A DNA stretch of 64,000 nt. Source: Cryptomeria japonica. Its lineage: Eukaryota; Streptophyta; Pinopsida; Cupressales; Cupressaceae. This document shows positions 23,705 to 35,570 of this stretch, piece by piece. The stretch is from the NCBI RefSeq assembly GCF_030272615.1, contig NC_081406.1, positions 479,224,900-479,288,899 of the forward strand, in the 5' to 3' direction. Numbering within the stretch: position 1 is the stretch's first letter; every line of letters starts with the position of its first letter. The notes under the pieces are model-generated. The model did not search any database and had not been told where the DNA came from. It worked only from the letters and a program-made list of their open reading frames with translations. The position numbers and the translations under genes were made by a program.

Positions 23705-26700
23705 TTATGACAATAATGAGTAAAACTTCTCAAAAATAAATTTAAAGTCTTTCAGAAATTCCTTATGTCTGTAGACCAAGTATCTAGGAGTGAGGCAACA
23801 ATTTTACTCTGAGTCTTCATCTGGAATGCTAACTCCTCCATTGCATCCATAGTGCTCATTTCCTAAGTGACAATAATGGCTTCCATGTTCAAAAAGTACT
23901 TCTGAATAATTTGCAACTTAGGTAACAAAAGCAACTGAATCTTTTGCAGATCTTGAGTCTGCTTGCAGATCTCTGAATCAATCTAGCAATCTATTGCCTG
24001 TGAGTCTATACAGTCTACCCGTACACTATGAAGGAATCATATGGAACTTTGAAGGTATCCATATACTACTTTAATTCCAATTGGATTGGACCTTTCTTCT
24101 TCAGAGCATCATCACAAAATAGATTGGGCTGGCAGATTTTGCTCAAAAGTTTATGTCCTTCAGCCATTGCCACACTGATATCATCTCTCTGATGGGTCAT
24201 CTTGGCTCTACCTTCATCAATTTGCTTCACAAATGCAACTTTTAGTTCTTTTTCATGCTTTTTCTCTGTAGTAGCCTAGGCAACATCTTCCAATGATTGT
24301 ACTTGATCACCCACTATTGTGCATAGAAGCTTCAACTGGGCCAGTGAGGAATCGGTACCGGAAAGATTAGTATCAAGGACTAAGTTTGAAAGAGTATCAA
24401 CATCAAATTGAATAACATATTTTTCTTTCTTCTTTCTTGGTTCCTCCAATCTTTGTTTAGCAAGTTGAATACTTCTAAGTAGCTCATTTTCATCTATAGA
24501 TTTGGTAAGACAAGCAAGAGTCAATTTACTATGACCGGTGGGATCAACCAGTTTAGCTTGAACTTGATCTTTGATTGCCTTGGGAATCTCAGAAGTCTAT
24601 CCTCCTTCCTTTTCTTTGATCTCCTCTTGTCTCTTCTTCTCCTTCTCTTCTTTTTCCTTGGTCTCCTTCTCGGCCTTCTCTTTCTCCTTCTCTGCTTTCT
24701 CCTTCTCTTCTTTCTCCTTCTCTTCTTTCTCCTTCCCTTCTTTCTTCTTCTCAGCTTTCTCCTTCTCTGTTTTCTCCTTCTCCACTTTCTTCTTCTTATC
24801 TTTCTCCTTCTCTGGTTTCTCCTTCTCCACTTTCTCCTTCTTTGATTTCTCCTTCTCTGCTTTCTCCTTCTCAACTTTCTCCTTCTCTACTTTCTCCTTC
24901 TCAGCTTCCTTCGGTTTAGTACCTTTACTATCTAATGCATCCACATTGATAGGATCATTTTTCTCAGCTTCTCTTTCTCCCTAATCATTGAAGGCTTCTT
25001 CCAGTTTTGATTTTGATAGGTCAATAACTTGCTCAGCCTATAGATTTTATTTGGATACTTTTTGCATCTTGACAACTTATTGAGCCTGCAGATGAGTGTC
25101 CTTTTCTACTTTAGATATTTTACCTCCAAGTAGCTGGAGTCTTCTCTTTCTCATGAAAAAGATGCCTTTGTACTGATCAAGAATCTCAAATAATTCAAAA
25201 TTGGAAGCATCTCGGAAATATTGAGCAAACATTTTCTCCCTAATTGTTTACTCCTTTTCAATGACAATGCATCATTTATTGTCTAAAGAATTAGAAACTA
25301 TAGGTTTAATATCGATTGGAGACCGATCATTATCACATAAATACTTAGTGAGCTCTTTCTCCACCTCCTTCTTTTTAGTATCGTTAAGATCATCAAATTA
25401 ATCTTTTAGATCATCAAGAATTTTCTTTCTAATATTCTTTATAATCCTTTGATAATGTGTCATAGGCTTGTAAGAAGCAATGTGTATATTTACCAGTATA
25501 GAGGTTATAGGTACATTATGGGTTAGCTTGGTCTTCTCACCCGATTGCCTCGTCTTCTTCATTTCATCTTCTGATTCAATGTCTTCTAAATCATGTGCTC
25601 CATTCTTGGTTTTCCTCTTCCTCTCAAATACCTTTGGCGGAATAGCCTCCGATTTCTTCTTGGTTGGTGACCCCTTGGTCACTTTTGGACTAGAAGCAAA
25701 TGTAACTAGTGTCGATGCCGATGGTACAACTTTCTTCTTCCTCTACTTTGGTACTTTAGTAGGATTAACCCTCTCAGAGTAGGTACCGGTCCTCTTCTTC
25801 TTTGGATCAAGCGGTGAAGCAAGTAGGGTAGAGGAATACCCAATGAGTATATCATTCACCACTTCATAGCCCATAGGCTCAACTTCCTCTTTTCATGGCT
25901 CAACCGCTTCCATTATGCAATGTTCCACTTTGATCATGAAACAAATCTCATCTTCATACTTCTTAACCAGGTCACCTGATAGCCTTGTTCTCTATTTCAT
26001 CTTCAATATGAACTCATCAAAATACCTATTCAAAGTCTCTAGATAAGTAGATCCCACTGCTTGTAGACTCTCCTTGATTTGTCTTGTAACTGGTAGCTCA
26101 CTTGACCATTGAACATCACCAACTCCCAGAAAATGCCCTTGAAAGTAGAAAAACAAACTGACAAGTATTTGACCGAACTTGAACCTTAGTGCCTTGTCCT
26201 TTTTGGTGGATTTCAAATTTTCCATGAGTTTTTTTTGCATGCAGGTACACAAGTCATACTCTGCATCTTCCTTGATCATTAGATAAGCGGCATGCACTGT
26301 AGTTGTAGGAACAAAATCCATCTTGTTGGCATAGAATACTATATACCCAATCACCATGCATGCATACTTCACCAAGTCATCTCTAATGGCATTGACAGTC
26401 ATTGTTCGCTTGTCGCTCACAGAACTAGTGAGTTCTTCCACTTTGGCTTTTGTGATCATATGAAGAACAGAGACTTCTCCAATATTGTAGAAACTGGTCA
26501 TGACATGGATTGCCTCTAGTGTGATATCATGGATTCTCTCAAGATACATCTTGTCACCATGAACCCTACTAAGAATAATTCTTATATGATCTTCTGTGAA
26601 TTTCTCGAGAAAATATGCTGCATTGTGGAAATTCTTCTTCTCGATCACATTGTACTCCAGTTTAATCTTCTTATCTTTTCCACAGAACAAACTCAACTGG

Positions 26701-26882
26701 GAGTGATTCACTAGAGAGCCTAGGTCTTCCAGTCTGCAATCAATGTAACCAGAAACATCCCCTTTGACAATGACTCCGACGGGAATTTGAGATAGGGCAT
26801 TGTAATTGAAATTCTTCCTAAGAGATTTGGATGACTCCTTAGGTATGGAAGAACTAGAAGCGACTTTGGATGGAGAAGCCAT
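23705..26882 (-). pseudogene. Element A ORF2, unknown protein with conserved N-terminal domain
   Basis: Start ATG 26882 (MASPSKVASSSS), ending near TAA 23705, about 1,060 codons. Residues 1-297 are open and hold the domain shared with B and C: NYNALSQIPVGVIV, YIDCRLEDLGSL, IRIILSRVHGDKMYLERIHDIT, DDLVKYACMVIGY, FKFGQILVSLFFY and VGDVQWSSELPVT. A basic linker follows (about 25400-25680), then a Lys/Glu-rich coiled coil (24597-24944) and a C-terminal helical region. Several in-frame stops and one small shift near the end. No membrane segment or polymerase motif seen. I do not recognise a named family; a faint likeness to the plant-transposon-protein domain is possible but unproven. Confidence 0.8.
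24597..24944 (-). repeat. Lys/Glu repeat tract within A ORF2
   Basis: Coding strand is almost pure purine (GAGAAG-type hexamers), giving EKEKAEKEK-like repeats, a long charged helix. The corresponding part of B ORF2 is at 42493-42900. Long plus-strand Phe/Leu/Ser-rich open frames over it are shadows. Confidence 0.85.
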
Positions 26883-27155
26883 GTCTAAATAATTACAAAT
26901 AATAAGAGTGATTCAATGAAAAATACCTTTTCACTCTGAACTAGGGTTCGCCGATGTCGAGCACAACACACTTCTCCAAAAGCTTGCTTTACAACTCTGA
27001 CCTTCACTTTGGATATCTTGAAATGACTGCTCGGTCTTGCACAAGATTTCTTTCTAGATTTCTTTGAATGCAAGATTGATCGCTTTGTTGCGCAACTCGA
27101 GTTAGAAAAATGCTTCTTTGAAAATAGGTAAGTAAAAATGAGTACAAGAGTCACC

Positions 27156-27163
27156 TTTATACA
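27156..27163 (-). promoter_or_regulatory. Putative TATA box of A ORF2
   Basis: Minus strand GTATAAAG, 274 bases before the ORF2 ATG and after the ORF1 stop. A telo-box-like AAACCCTAA (27207-27215 plus strand) lies about 50 bases upstream. Element B has the matching stretch with one changed base, and C has TTATAAAT in the corresponding gap. Confidence 0.45.
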
Positions 27164-27343
27164 TGCTCCTACCTACCATAATAAATGCATCATCGATAGG
27201 GTACAAACCCTAATTTTACCTTTTACCACTTCCTTTCTTCTTTCGGTCGATAGGTAACCAATACCGATAAAAGCACTTTACCGATATACTCCGAGGGTCT
27301 GAAACATTGTTACCGATATGTTCCCCCTTAAGATTTTTGAAGC

Positions 27344-28647
27344 TCAATTTACCGATTCAAGGGTCTCCACACTAGGTGCGGAAACTAGTACATCTTGTGA
27401 CTTCTCTTCAGATTTCTTTTTCCAAGTTTGATTCATATCTGCTTGAACAGTTTCAACATCAACCTTTCCTTTACCATGTGGGTTGACCGGTCTATCTTCC
27501 GATGGATTTTGTCTCAGTCTGCATGATCTGGCAAGATGTCCCAATTTGTGACAATGATAACATACCATACTAGGTTCTCTCCATGGTCTGGTGTTCACAT
27601 TTCCATTCTTTGTCCTACATGTTGCAGCAGTGTGACCGCTACCATGATAGATCACACAAGTTGCACACCAACCATTTGATGCTCCATAACCATTTGACTA
27701 GTGGTCATAGGTTCTATACCGGTGTGGGTTCTGGTTCATAAGAGGTTCTTGGACAACTCCTTTTGATCTCGATGCATAACCTCCAGGGTTGTTCATAACC
27801 GATCTCCACTCAAAAGATCAATGCCCAAACTTGTTGCATGCATAACAATGACCATTAAATCTACCAGTTCTAGTCTTGTGGTTATACACATTTTTTTTCA
27901 TGTAAGGGAAATTATTATAAGTCTTTCTCCTACATACATTGGTAGTATGTCCTTCCTTATGACAGTTAAAGCATACAGGTTTGAACTTTGACTTACCTTT
28001 TCTTTTGTTGTTGTTCTCAAGTACTGATTTCTTTTTTGGTGCATCAATCTTAGTTCTAGAGGATTCACCTTCCTCATTTGCAGAGAAACCAAGTCTAGTG
28101 GTATCCCTTGATGGCTTCATTGATTCCAGCTTTTGGTCCAATTTTGTAGCGCTCCAGTTGAATTTTGCAAGTATATTCTTCATCTCAACAAGTTCTTTAG
28201 AAAGAGCTTCATTGGTCTTTATTAGGGTTTCATTATGAGAAATGGCTGCATTGAGTTTTTCTTGCATTTCTTCTTTCTCTTCCTTACCTTCTTGCAGATA
28301 AGTGTAATGGTACCAATTTCTTGATTCAACTTAAAGATCTTGTGCTCCTTGTCCTTCACTAGATCCTTAGCTTTTCTTTAGTTTTCTAGTTCCTACATCA
28401 TCCTAATGGTCAGTGCTTCCAGCTCCCTCCCTAGGTTAGTTTTGGACTCATTTCATTTCTCCACTTCTTTGACTAGGGCATCCATGTCTGCTTCATCAGA
28501 AGAGTTGTTTTTAGTAGTTTCTAGTATTTTCTCAGCAAGTTCTCTTCTTTTGGCTAAAGAGGCTTTATACTTGACCTTAAGTTCATCATAGGTTCTCTCA
28601 GATTCAGGAAAATGGTGAGTGAGTTCCCTCATGCTGTATTCCCCCAT
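27344..28647 (-). pseudogene. Element A ORF1, coiled-coil and zinc-knuckle protein
   Basis: Likely start ATG 28647 (MGEYSMRELTHHFPESE). A charged coiled coil covers the first half. Four CCHC knuckles follow: CFNCHKEGHTTNVC at about 27945, CYACNKFGH at about 27830, a weakened third (IYHGSGHTAATC) at about 27640, and CYHCHKLGHLARSC at about 27555. It ends TGA 27344. A frameshift falls between about 28270 and 28450. CCHC knuckles bind RNA, so a gag or nucleocapsid role is likely, but no UBN2-type capsid domain is visible. Confidence 0.82.
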
Positions 28648-28682
28648 ATCTCCTTTCAAGCAGTTAGACTTAAATAAATGTT

Positions 28683-28697
28683 GGCTCTAATACCAAT
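28683..28697 (-). other. Primer binding site of element A
   Basis: Minus strand ATTGGTATTAGAGCC directly after the LTR end; TGGTATTAGAGCC is complementary to the 3' end of initiator Met-tRNA with one change from the usual TGGTATCAGAGC. Confidence 0.88.
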
Positions 28698-29842
28698 TGA
28701 TGAATACTAAAGGGGGGGGGTGAATTAGTATACCCAAAAGCCTTACCAAACACTTAAGAAATTTTACTACAGACCGATATAGCCCTTTAAATAGCAAATT
28801 GGTTAATACACAAACAAGCCAATTATCAAATAAAGAATTCACCCACAATAGCACAATGACCATAACACAAGATATTCTGATGTGGAAACTCAAATGGGAA
28901 AAACCATGGTGAGTAAAACTCACAAGTCTACTATCTATAGAATAGCAACCAGACCAGTTAAGGTCGGACCGGTTAAGGCCTTACAATGTTCTTCACCAGA
29001 ACATATCCTGTTAGGAATCTTGATCTATGTTAGCAGATAAGTCTTGTTAAAGACTACTCTGTTAAAGGATTTCAAATCCACAACTCTGAACCACCTTGTT
29101 AGAGGATTTAGAATAGGCTTAACTGAGCCTACTCGGTTAAGGGTTTCTGACTTGTCAAAGAGATTAGTAATCAACAAGTAAATGATCTACAAAGTAGCAC
29201 AAAATGCTTAGTTAGATCCTTGATTTCTCTTTGTTAATGCATTGCAACATTACTTTAGTCTTCTATCCTTCTCACATTCAATCTTTGTCACATGATACCT
29301 TTTGCAAAAACCTAATCTTCTTACACAACACACTCAAAACCCTAGACATGATGTCCTCATATAGGAATATGATTTCATGTCAGTCCAATGAGATTAGATT
29401 ACAATTTCCTAGGTACAATGCATCTAGATAAAATTTTAACATGGCATAGAATCACCGCATCAGTGTCAGTGGATGATAACTCATCACACTTTACAAGTTT
29501 GTCAGTTAACAAAACAAAGTATACCGATTATCGGCTTACAAACAAAGACTGGTAAAAAGGAACATAGTGTTCCAATCTTAGAAAGATTGGCTGCCTCTTG
29601 GGGTCCTTGTACTGCTTGAGGTCCTTGTACTGCTTTAGGTCCTCGATCATACATTGACCAGTAAGCTCCTTCTGCGAACACCAATAGTCTTCTACAAACA
29701 AAGACTATGCATACAATGGCATATAATACCGGTGTGAACAATACATCACATACTACCAGTTGAGAATAACTCATACAACAAATAAGTGTGTGTCCATCAA
29801 TGAAAATCACAACTAAGTAAAAACATCATCAAAATGCCAACA
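28698..29842 (-). repeat. 5' LTR of element A
   Basis: 1,145 bp, same ends as the other LTR. Right edge TGTTGGCATTTTG (minus) at 29842, next to target duplication GTAAT. Confidence 0.93.
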
Positions 29843-31504
29843 GTAATAAGGTCATTAGGACCATTAGATGTTATATCTAGTCTTAGTTGAGTCAAATTGT
29901 CAAAGTTACTCAAAATTGTCAAAATTGTTAAAGTTGTCATTATGTGGACAATGTGTCTGAAGGGGTCAAATTTGATGACTAATGTGATGTAATGGTTTTT
30001 AATAGCTATTTGGACCTATTTTGATGAGTTTTGAGGCATAGGAAGGTTTAGAACTAAAAGTTGTCAATGTTGCAAAATGTTGTCACAAAGTTGTCAAGTT
30101 GTCATTTACACAAAAAGTTGCATTATTGTACCCAATGCATATATGGTTTGTAATGTAGTTGGGGAAGTTATTACCACCATGTGGATACATAAATAGACTT
30201 TGGGAAGGTCCAATCAAGGTTGTTTTTTAATGTATTGGGGAGAAATTAATAAGAATTTTAAAGTTTTCTACACTTTCCCATGCTATTCCACGTGACAGTC
30301 TGCTCTAAGGGTTTGTTCATTGTAAAATATTTTTCATCTGCTTTGCAAATCTATTTTTTATGGTGTATGAATGAGTCTTCTTCCATTCCCAAGTGGTTTC
30401 ATTTAGTTTGGTGTAGTATAGAAGAAGATATCTTGTTTTGTCTAAAATTTGTCAAACCCCAAACTAGGGTAATCTGAGAACAAGAAAAATGTATTATGTT
30501 TTGTTTCCACATTGAAAGGATCTCTGAATGAATGAAAACTCTTGTAAATATGTACTTCATGTCTCTTAATCTTTTCAAGTCCTTCAAGATGCAGTGTGTG
30601 TGAAAAGTGGACTTGTATCTGTATCTAAATACACAACACTTTAATTAAGTCATTAGATGCATGGTTAGTAAATCAATATTAAATCAACAATGAAACCATT
30701 ACAAAGCGACCTATTTCCTTTTAGTAGATGTGAGTTTAGTTTTGCTCTCAGATTTCTTTATGCAATACCAGTGACTAGAAAACACCTAAACAGAGGATTT
30801 AATCTATATGAGTATAAAATTGAGCTAAATGGATGAAAGATTAAGATAACATGATTAGTTTATGAATGAATATTCAAGCTAGATGATTTAACAAATATGC
30901 AATATTCTCAATGCACAAAAATCTCAATAGACCTAGAGCAAAAACAACATAATAATGATAAATCTCCAAGTTCTTTTTTGAATGAAAGATGAGAGCCTGA
31001 ATTTATAAAAAATCCAGAGAGAGACCAATGGTCAAGATCGGTCAATGATGAATGAAAAAGATTCTCTAAGAGGAAGCACAATCCAGGTGAATTGATGTGA
31101 TTGGCTGCTTTTCTCGGCTTTAAAGGAAATCAGAAAAAAACTGATTTATTCCATATTTTTATTCAATTTTGATATTTAATTGATTTAATTGCTTTTCTGA
31201 GATTTTTCAATTTAATTCCTTTTTTATTTCTTTTCTCAATTTTAATTCTTTTTCCAAATTAATTCCTTTTTAATGATTTAATGGAAAATTAATTTATTAA
31301 TTAAATATGCTAGGATATTTAATTAAATAAATAGGATAATTGATTAAAATAATTTTCTTGAAATGATTAATTAATTAAATAAATATTTAATTAATATAGA
31401 ATGATTTATTTGCCATGTGACATTGATGATTGATAATTAATTAATTAGGTTCTCAAGATTGATTTAATTACATTTGGTTAGGACCTTGGTGATGTAGTCA
31501 AGAT
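29843..31504 (-). other. Probable inner part of the 3' LTR of Tat element E, with flank
   Basis: No gene. The right part, very rich in attaatta words, lies directly left of Copia D, and D's other side (56873-56918) is the outer tip of a Tat LTR, so at least the right half belongs to that LTR. A TATA-like TTTTATAAAT (minus strand) occurs at 31001-31010, about 540 bases from the LTR start once D is removed. The left edge of the LTR is not defined. Bases 29880-30130 hold repeated gttgtcaaa phrases. Confidence 0.5.
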
Positions 31505-32566
31505 TGTTAGGTCTCGGAGACAACTAAGAGGGGGGGCTGAATCAGTTGTCAAATAAATTCAAAACAAAAACAACTTAACCAACTTACTGCTTAATACTGG
31601 TGAACCAGTCTTTTATACCGGTGGACAATTTTATCATATAATTGCAAACCCAGTAAAGATTAATGCATGAAACAAAAAGACAAAGTCATCCACAACACTT
31701 AACACCAATATTTGTATGTGGAAACCCTGTAAGGGGAAAAACCACGGTGGGAAACCTTACCCACAATTAGATGATACTACTGCAGATAGTAAGTGTATAC
31801 AAATGGGATCTGCACATGTAGAAAGGCCAAGCGCCTAGAGCTCATTGCTCAAACACAAAATAGGAGTCACACTAACTACAATTGAATGGTTAAATCCAAT
31901 AAGGATGTACTTCTCAAAATAGCATCTTCATATGCTGGATTTAGTACCGGTGTAGTTCTGATATGCTTTTTCACAAAAACCTTGCTTCACCTTCAAATGA
32001 TGTCTGGGTGTATAGCTCTTCTTAATCTCACATATACCTTCACACAATTCTTCTTCACATTTCACATCTGATCTTACAAATAAGATCTTACATTTATATC
32101 ATAACCTAGGACCAATTTTATTAGGTTGACTCTAAGAGATATTACAATAAAATCAATTTAAAAATAAAATAATGCCCTATGCAATGACCGATTCAACATG
32201 TCGGCTTAATGCATTTACAACAATAATAAGTCATCTCCATAGTGTGCCATGCTGATCTGGAAAAGATAAACCTGCCGGTGTATAACCTGGACCTATTTGC
32301 TGGTAACAACAAATATGCAAATACAAATATGTTAATAAATGATTTTCCAAGACAAAGTGTCCAAACGATTTATTCAACATAACCAAGTGTTTTCTATGCC
32401 ATTCCAAGTACTGGTGATCATTATATCCTGCCGGTGTACCAGATACCGGTGACTGTGCATAAGTCATTTGCTTGTCGATGAATGTTGCTAATTCTCCAAA
32501 GTGCCAGAGTTGATAAGGTTTAGTAGGTGTTGACATCAGTGACAAAACCATACCAAAATATCAACA
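31505..32566 (-). repeat. 3' LTR of element D
   Basis: 1,062 bp. Minus strand starts TGTTGATATTTTGG at 32566 and ends GACCTAACA at 31505. Homologous to 55812-56872, including a C-run near the end (G-run at about 31530 on the plus strand). Confidence 0.93.
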
Positions 32567-32584
32567 ATCTCCCTCTTTGGCATT
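32567..32584 (-). other. Polypurine tract of element D
   Basis: Minus strand gccaaagagggagat before the LTR; one G to A change from the tract of A, B, C and the Copia remnant. Further copies lie at about 32700 and 32745 (minus strand). Confidence 0.82.
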
Positions 32585-32909
32585 GATGGCAACACAAGAT
32601 GGAAAAACCATCAAAGTGCCAAAACACAAATGCCAAATACCAAAATACCAATAATTACCAAAATATAAGTAATCTTTCTCAAAGTAATAATCTCTCCCCC
32701 TGAGAGTGACATGTGTTTCCTTGTGTTTTTCCATACCAATATCTCCCCCTTTGACATCAAATGCCAAAGTTACTACAAATCCAAGTTCATTACAAAATAC
32801 CAACCAATTTAGTATACTAACTACTCCCCCTGAGAAGTAGCTTCCTCATCAAAGCTGGAGTAAAAGATTTCTCTGTTAATTTTGTTGGTTGATGACAAAC
32901 ATCAACTCT

Positions 32910-33266
32910 CTAAGTATCTATCGGTGGGGCTATGAGCCCAAGCTGATCTCTAAGATATTCAAAAGTCTCCTTAGGTAGAGGATTAGTGAAAATATCTGCA
33001 ATCTGCTCTTTAGTATTCACATAAACCAGTTTTATTTCTTTTTCTTCTACATTTTCCCTTAGAAAATTCAGTTTGATGGATACATGTTTGGTTTTAGAAT
33101 GTAGTACCGGATTCTTAGATATATCAATTGTTGCAGTGTTATCACAATAGATAGTTATAGGTTCCTTGCATTTTACCTTTATGTCTTTCAACATTTGTTT
33201 AAGCCATAGTACATGTGTACAGTTAGTTGCTGCTGCAACATATTCTGATTCTACTGTTGATAAGGA
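32910..33266 (-). pseudogene. Element D RNase H, C-terminal part
   Basis: Continues the RNase H cut off at 51966 by element C. Just inside the junction the minus strand reads STVESEYVAAATNC, then WLKQMLKD, IYCDNTATIDISKNP, HSKTKHVSIKLNFLRE and VNTKEQIADIFTNPLPKE, ending IAPPIDT. With C and one copy of AAGGA removed, the two halves join in frame. The Asp in IYCDN and the final Asp in ADIF are catalytic positions. No stop in this part. Confidence 0.9.
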
Positions 33267-34082
33267 TGTTGGCAAGTGCACACTCCAATGAGACATTTTA
33301 GTGATTGAAGGTTTTGTCATTGATGGCAACCTTACAATCCTATGACACCAACAAGGCAATCCATCGACACCTGCAAGGTTAGATTCTACACTGGCACACA
33401 GACCACCAGCACTGGCAATGAAAGGAATCATACCGACACAGATGCCGACAGGAATTTTGTTGTTAATATATTTCGTTTATTATTGTAAAATCATTGTAAG
33501 CCAACTTGGCAAGTTGTAAAATGACTCTTATATAAGAGAGTTCATTGTAGAACATTATAAGGAGATAGATGTAATGAATGGAGGAATGTAATTAAGCAAA
33601 ATAAGGCAAACCTATTATGCACATTATAGGTTAAGGGTTTATGTAAGAAGCAGAGCTATAAACCGGTATTGGATCTGGCATAGTAGATGCTATTTTGAAG
33701 CAGTACAAGACATTGGATTTATATAATCTATTTTGTAAGTCAGTGAGACTTCCCATTTTGTAATTGAGCATTGAGCTCTAGGCACTTGGCCTTCCTACAT
33801 GTGCAGGCCCCTCTTGTAGCAGTAATATTCTCTTATTGGCCAATAAGTGAATATTGTGGGTCACAAATCCCATTCAGGTTTTTCCCACACCGGGTTTCCT
33901 TGTTAAAATATTGTGTTATGGTGTGTTTTTCATGTGGTTGTTTTTATCTCTTATTATTGCATTACTTTCTATTTATCGGTACACAGTTCTAATTTGCTCT
34001 ACATGTTTTAAGTTAAGAAAATCTTATTACCGGTTAGATATTGATTCACCCCCCACTCTCAATATCTGTGGGAATCATAACA
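33267..34082 (+). repeat. 5' LTR of element C
   Basis: Starts TGTTGGCAAGTGCAC and ends GGAATCATAACA. Matches 51147-51965. Contains an atataa run at about 33525-33535 and the C-run near the 3' end. Confidence 0.93.
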
Positions 34083-34097
34083 ATTGGTATCAAAGCT
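34083..34097 (+). other. Primer binding site of element C
   Basis: ATTGGTATCAAAGCT directly after the LTR, a Met-initiator type site with one change (usual TGGTATCAGAGC). Confidence 0.87.
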
Positions 34098-34153
34098 TGG
34101 TCCTCTATTTTCAGAAGCCTAACAGCTTGAAGAAGATCTTGACACTGGTAGAG

Positions 34154-35266
34154 ATGGAAAACTTGATGAAGCAACTAGAAGGAGCTCTCTCAGAATATGA
34201 TATAGAAAAATTGAAAAATATCAAACTTGAAGATGATCTAAAAGTTGCTCAGGATATTATTCAAGCACTTCAAGAAAATCTTACTATTTCAAGAAACAAG
34301 AGAAGAGAACTTTTTGAAAAGATGCAAAGTGAGAATGATGAAAAGGAAACTCTTAGTGATCTGATGAATAAGTTGAAACAAGAAAACATGACAACAAAGA
34401 ATGAGATGCAGGATATGACTATGAGATTTTGTAAAGAAATTGAAGATAGAAAGAAGAATGAAGAAGACTTGACTAGAAGATTGAATGATGCTACAAATGA
34501 AAACACAAGACTTAGTTATGAAAATGATATGTTGAAGATAGATCTAATGCATGCACAAAATGAATCAAATGAACTCATGAGACAAAAAGGTATCTTGGAA
34601 GGAGAACTGGCTGCTGCAAATCAACATAAAGAAAAATTCAAGAAAAGCTCAGAAGAACTTGGTGACTTGTTGAAGAATCAAAAACCTAATGGTGACACTA
34701 ATGGTCTTGGCTTTGAAACTGGTGAAATCTCTGGTACTGCAAACACATAGGATCATGGTAAACCGGTAAGACAACCTACTACTTATAAATTTAATGGCAA
34801 ATGCTTTAACTGTAACAAGTATGATCATAGAGAAAATCAACGTAGATATAGAAATTATCAGAATACCAGTACACCCACCGGTCAATGTTCAAAATGCAAC
34901 AAATTTGGTCATAATTTTGAAAATTGCATAATGAATGTGAGATGTTATATTTGTGGAAGATTTGGACATTTATCTAATCAATGCAGAACACAAACCGGCA
35001 TAGGTTATGGGAAGGCTATTCAGAAAAATAATGTGACTTGTTATGCCTATAACAAGATTGGACATATTGCTAAATTTTGTAGAAGCAAGTCCTCACCGAT
35101 AAACAACAAAGGTCCTAGTTTGAAAGGTAAAGAAAAGGTTGAAGAAGTAAAGCAGGAATTCTCAAAACAATGGATCAGGAAATCAGAACTAAATGTTGAT
35201 AGGAATACTCCTCCATTGGCAGAAGAAAGTAACACTCCACTGACAGGAGAGTCTTCATCTAACTAA
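34154..35266 (+). pseudogene. Element C ORF1, coiled-coil and zinc-knuckle protein
   Basis: ATG 34154 (MENLMKQLEGALSEYDIE) opens a 199-codon coiled coil of heptad-like charged helices to TAG 34748. The same frame then runs on to TAA at 35264-35266. Four CCHC units follow the stop: CFNCNKYDHRENQ (last Cys lost to Arg), CSKCNKFGHNFENC, CYICGRFGHLSNQC and CYAYNKIGHIAKFC (second Cys lost to Tyr). One in-frame stop is the only interruption. Same layout as ORF1 of A and B with little sequence identity in the coiled coil. Likely nucleocapsid-like RNA binding. Confidence 0.83.
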
Positions 35267-35420
35267 AGAAAATTTCTTTGAGGGTTTGGCAAACAAATGT
35301 AAAACATGCTATTATTCCCTCAGTTGATGGTAAGAAGTTAAAATTGCTTCTATACCGACAGATATGTTAAGTGATTACTTAACCGACAAGCAATAAATAT
35401 GGTGGTTGGCAAAATTAACA

Positions 35421-35428
35421 TTATAAAT
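35421..35428 (+). promoter_or_regulatory. Putative TATA box of C ORF2
   Basis: TTATAAAT between ORF1 and ORF2, 150 bases before the ORF2 ATG at 35571, followed by a leader that looks like a plant 5' untranslated region (pyrimidine stretch, no upstream long frame). Confidence 0.42.
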
Positions 35429-35570
35429 CAGTGTTTTTGGCTCCATTCCATTTCACCGAGCATTCAAACATTCAAAGAGCGCAAAAATTCCAAGCCAAGG
35501 CATTTCGAGCAAAGAAGCAAAGCATTTCAGCAATCAATCTTTCCAAAGGCAGAAAAAGGTATTTATAATC

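Larger units (their letters stand above)
22297..29842 (-). mobile_element. Element A: complete pol-less LTR retrotransposon
   Basis: Two LTRs (22297-23439 and 28698-29842) enclose PBS, two ORFs and PPT. The target duplication is GTAAT at 22292-22296 and 29843-29847, perfect. Total 7,546 bp. No protease, integrase, RT or RNase H can be found in the 5.26 kb interior; it holds ORF1 (zinc-knuckle protein) and ORF2 (unknown) with no missing gap, so the lack of pol is a family trait shared with B and C. Inserted in old Tat-like DNA. Confidence 0.92.

Noticed and set aside
24531-24984. Long plus-strand Phe/Leu/Ser-rich open frames
   Set aside because: Antisense shadows of the purine-rich Lys/Glu coding tract of A ORF2; low-complexity membrane-like appearance is an artefact.
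33771-33992. Plus-strand frame in the LTR of C (repeated at 51652)
   Set aside because: It lies wholly inside both LTR copies and has no motif; presence in two LTRs reflects duplication, not a gene.
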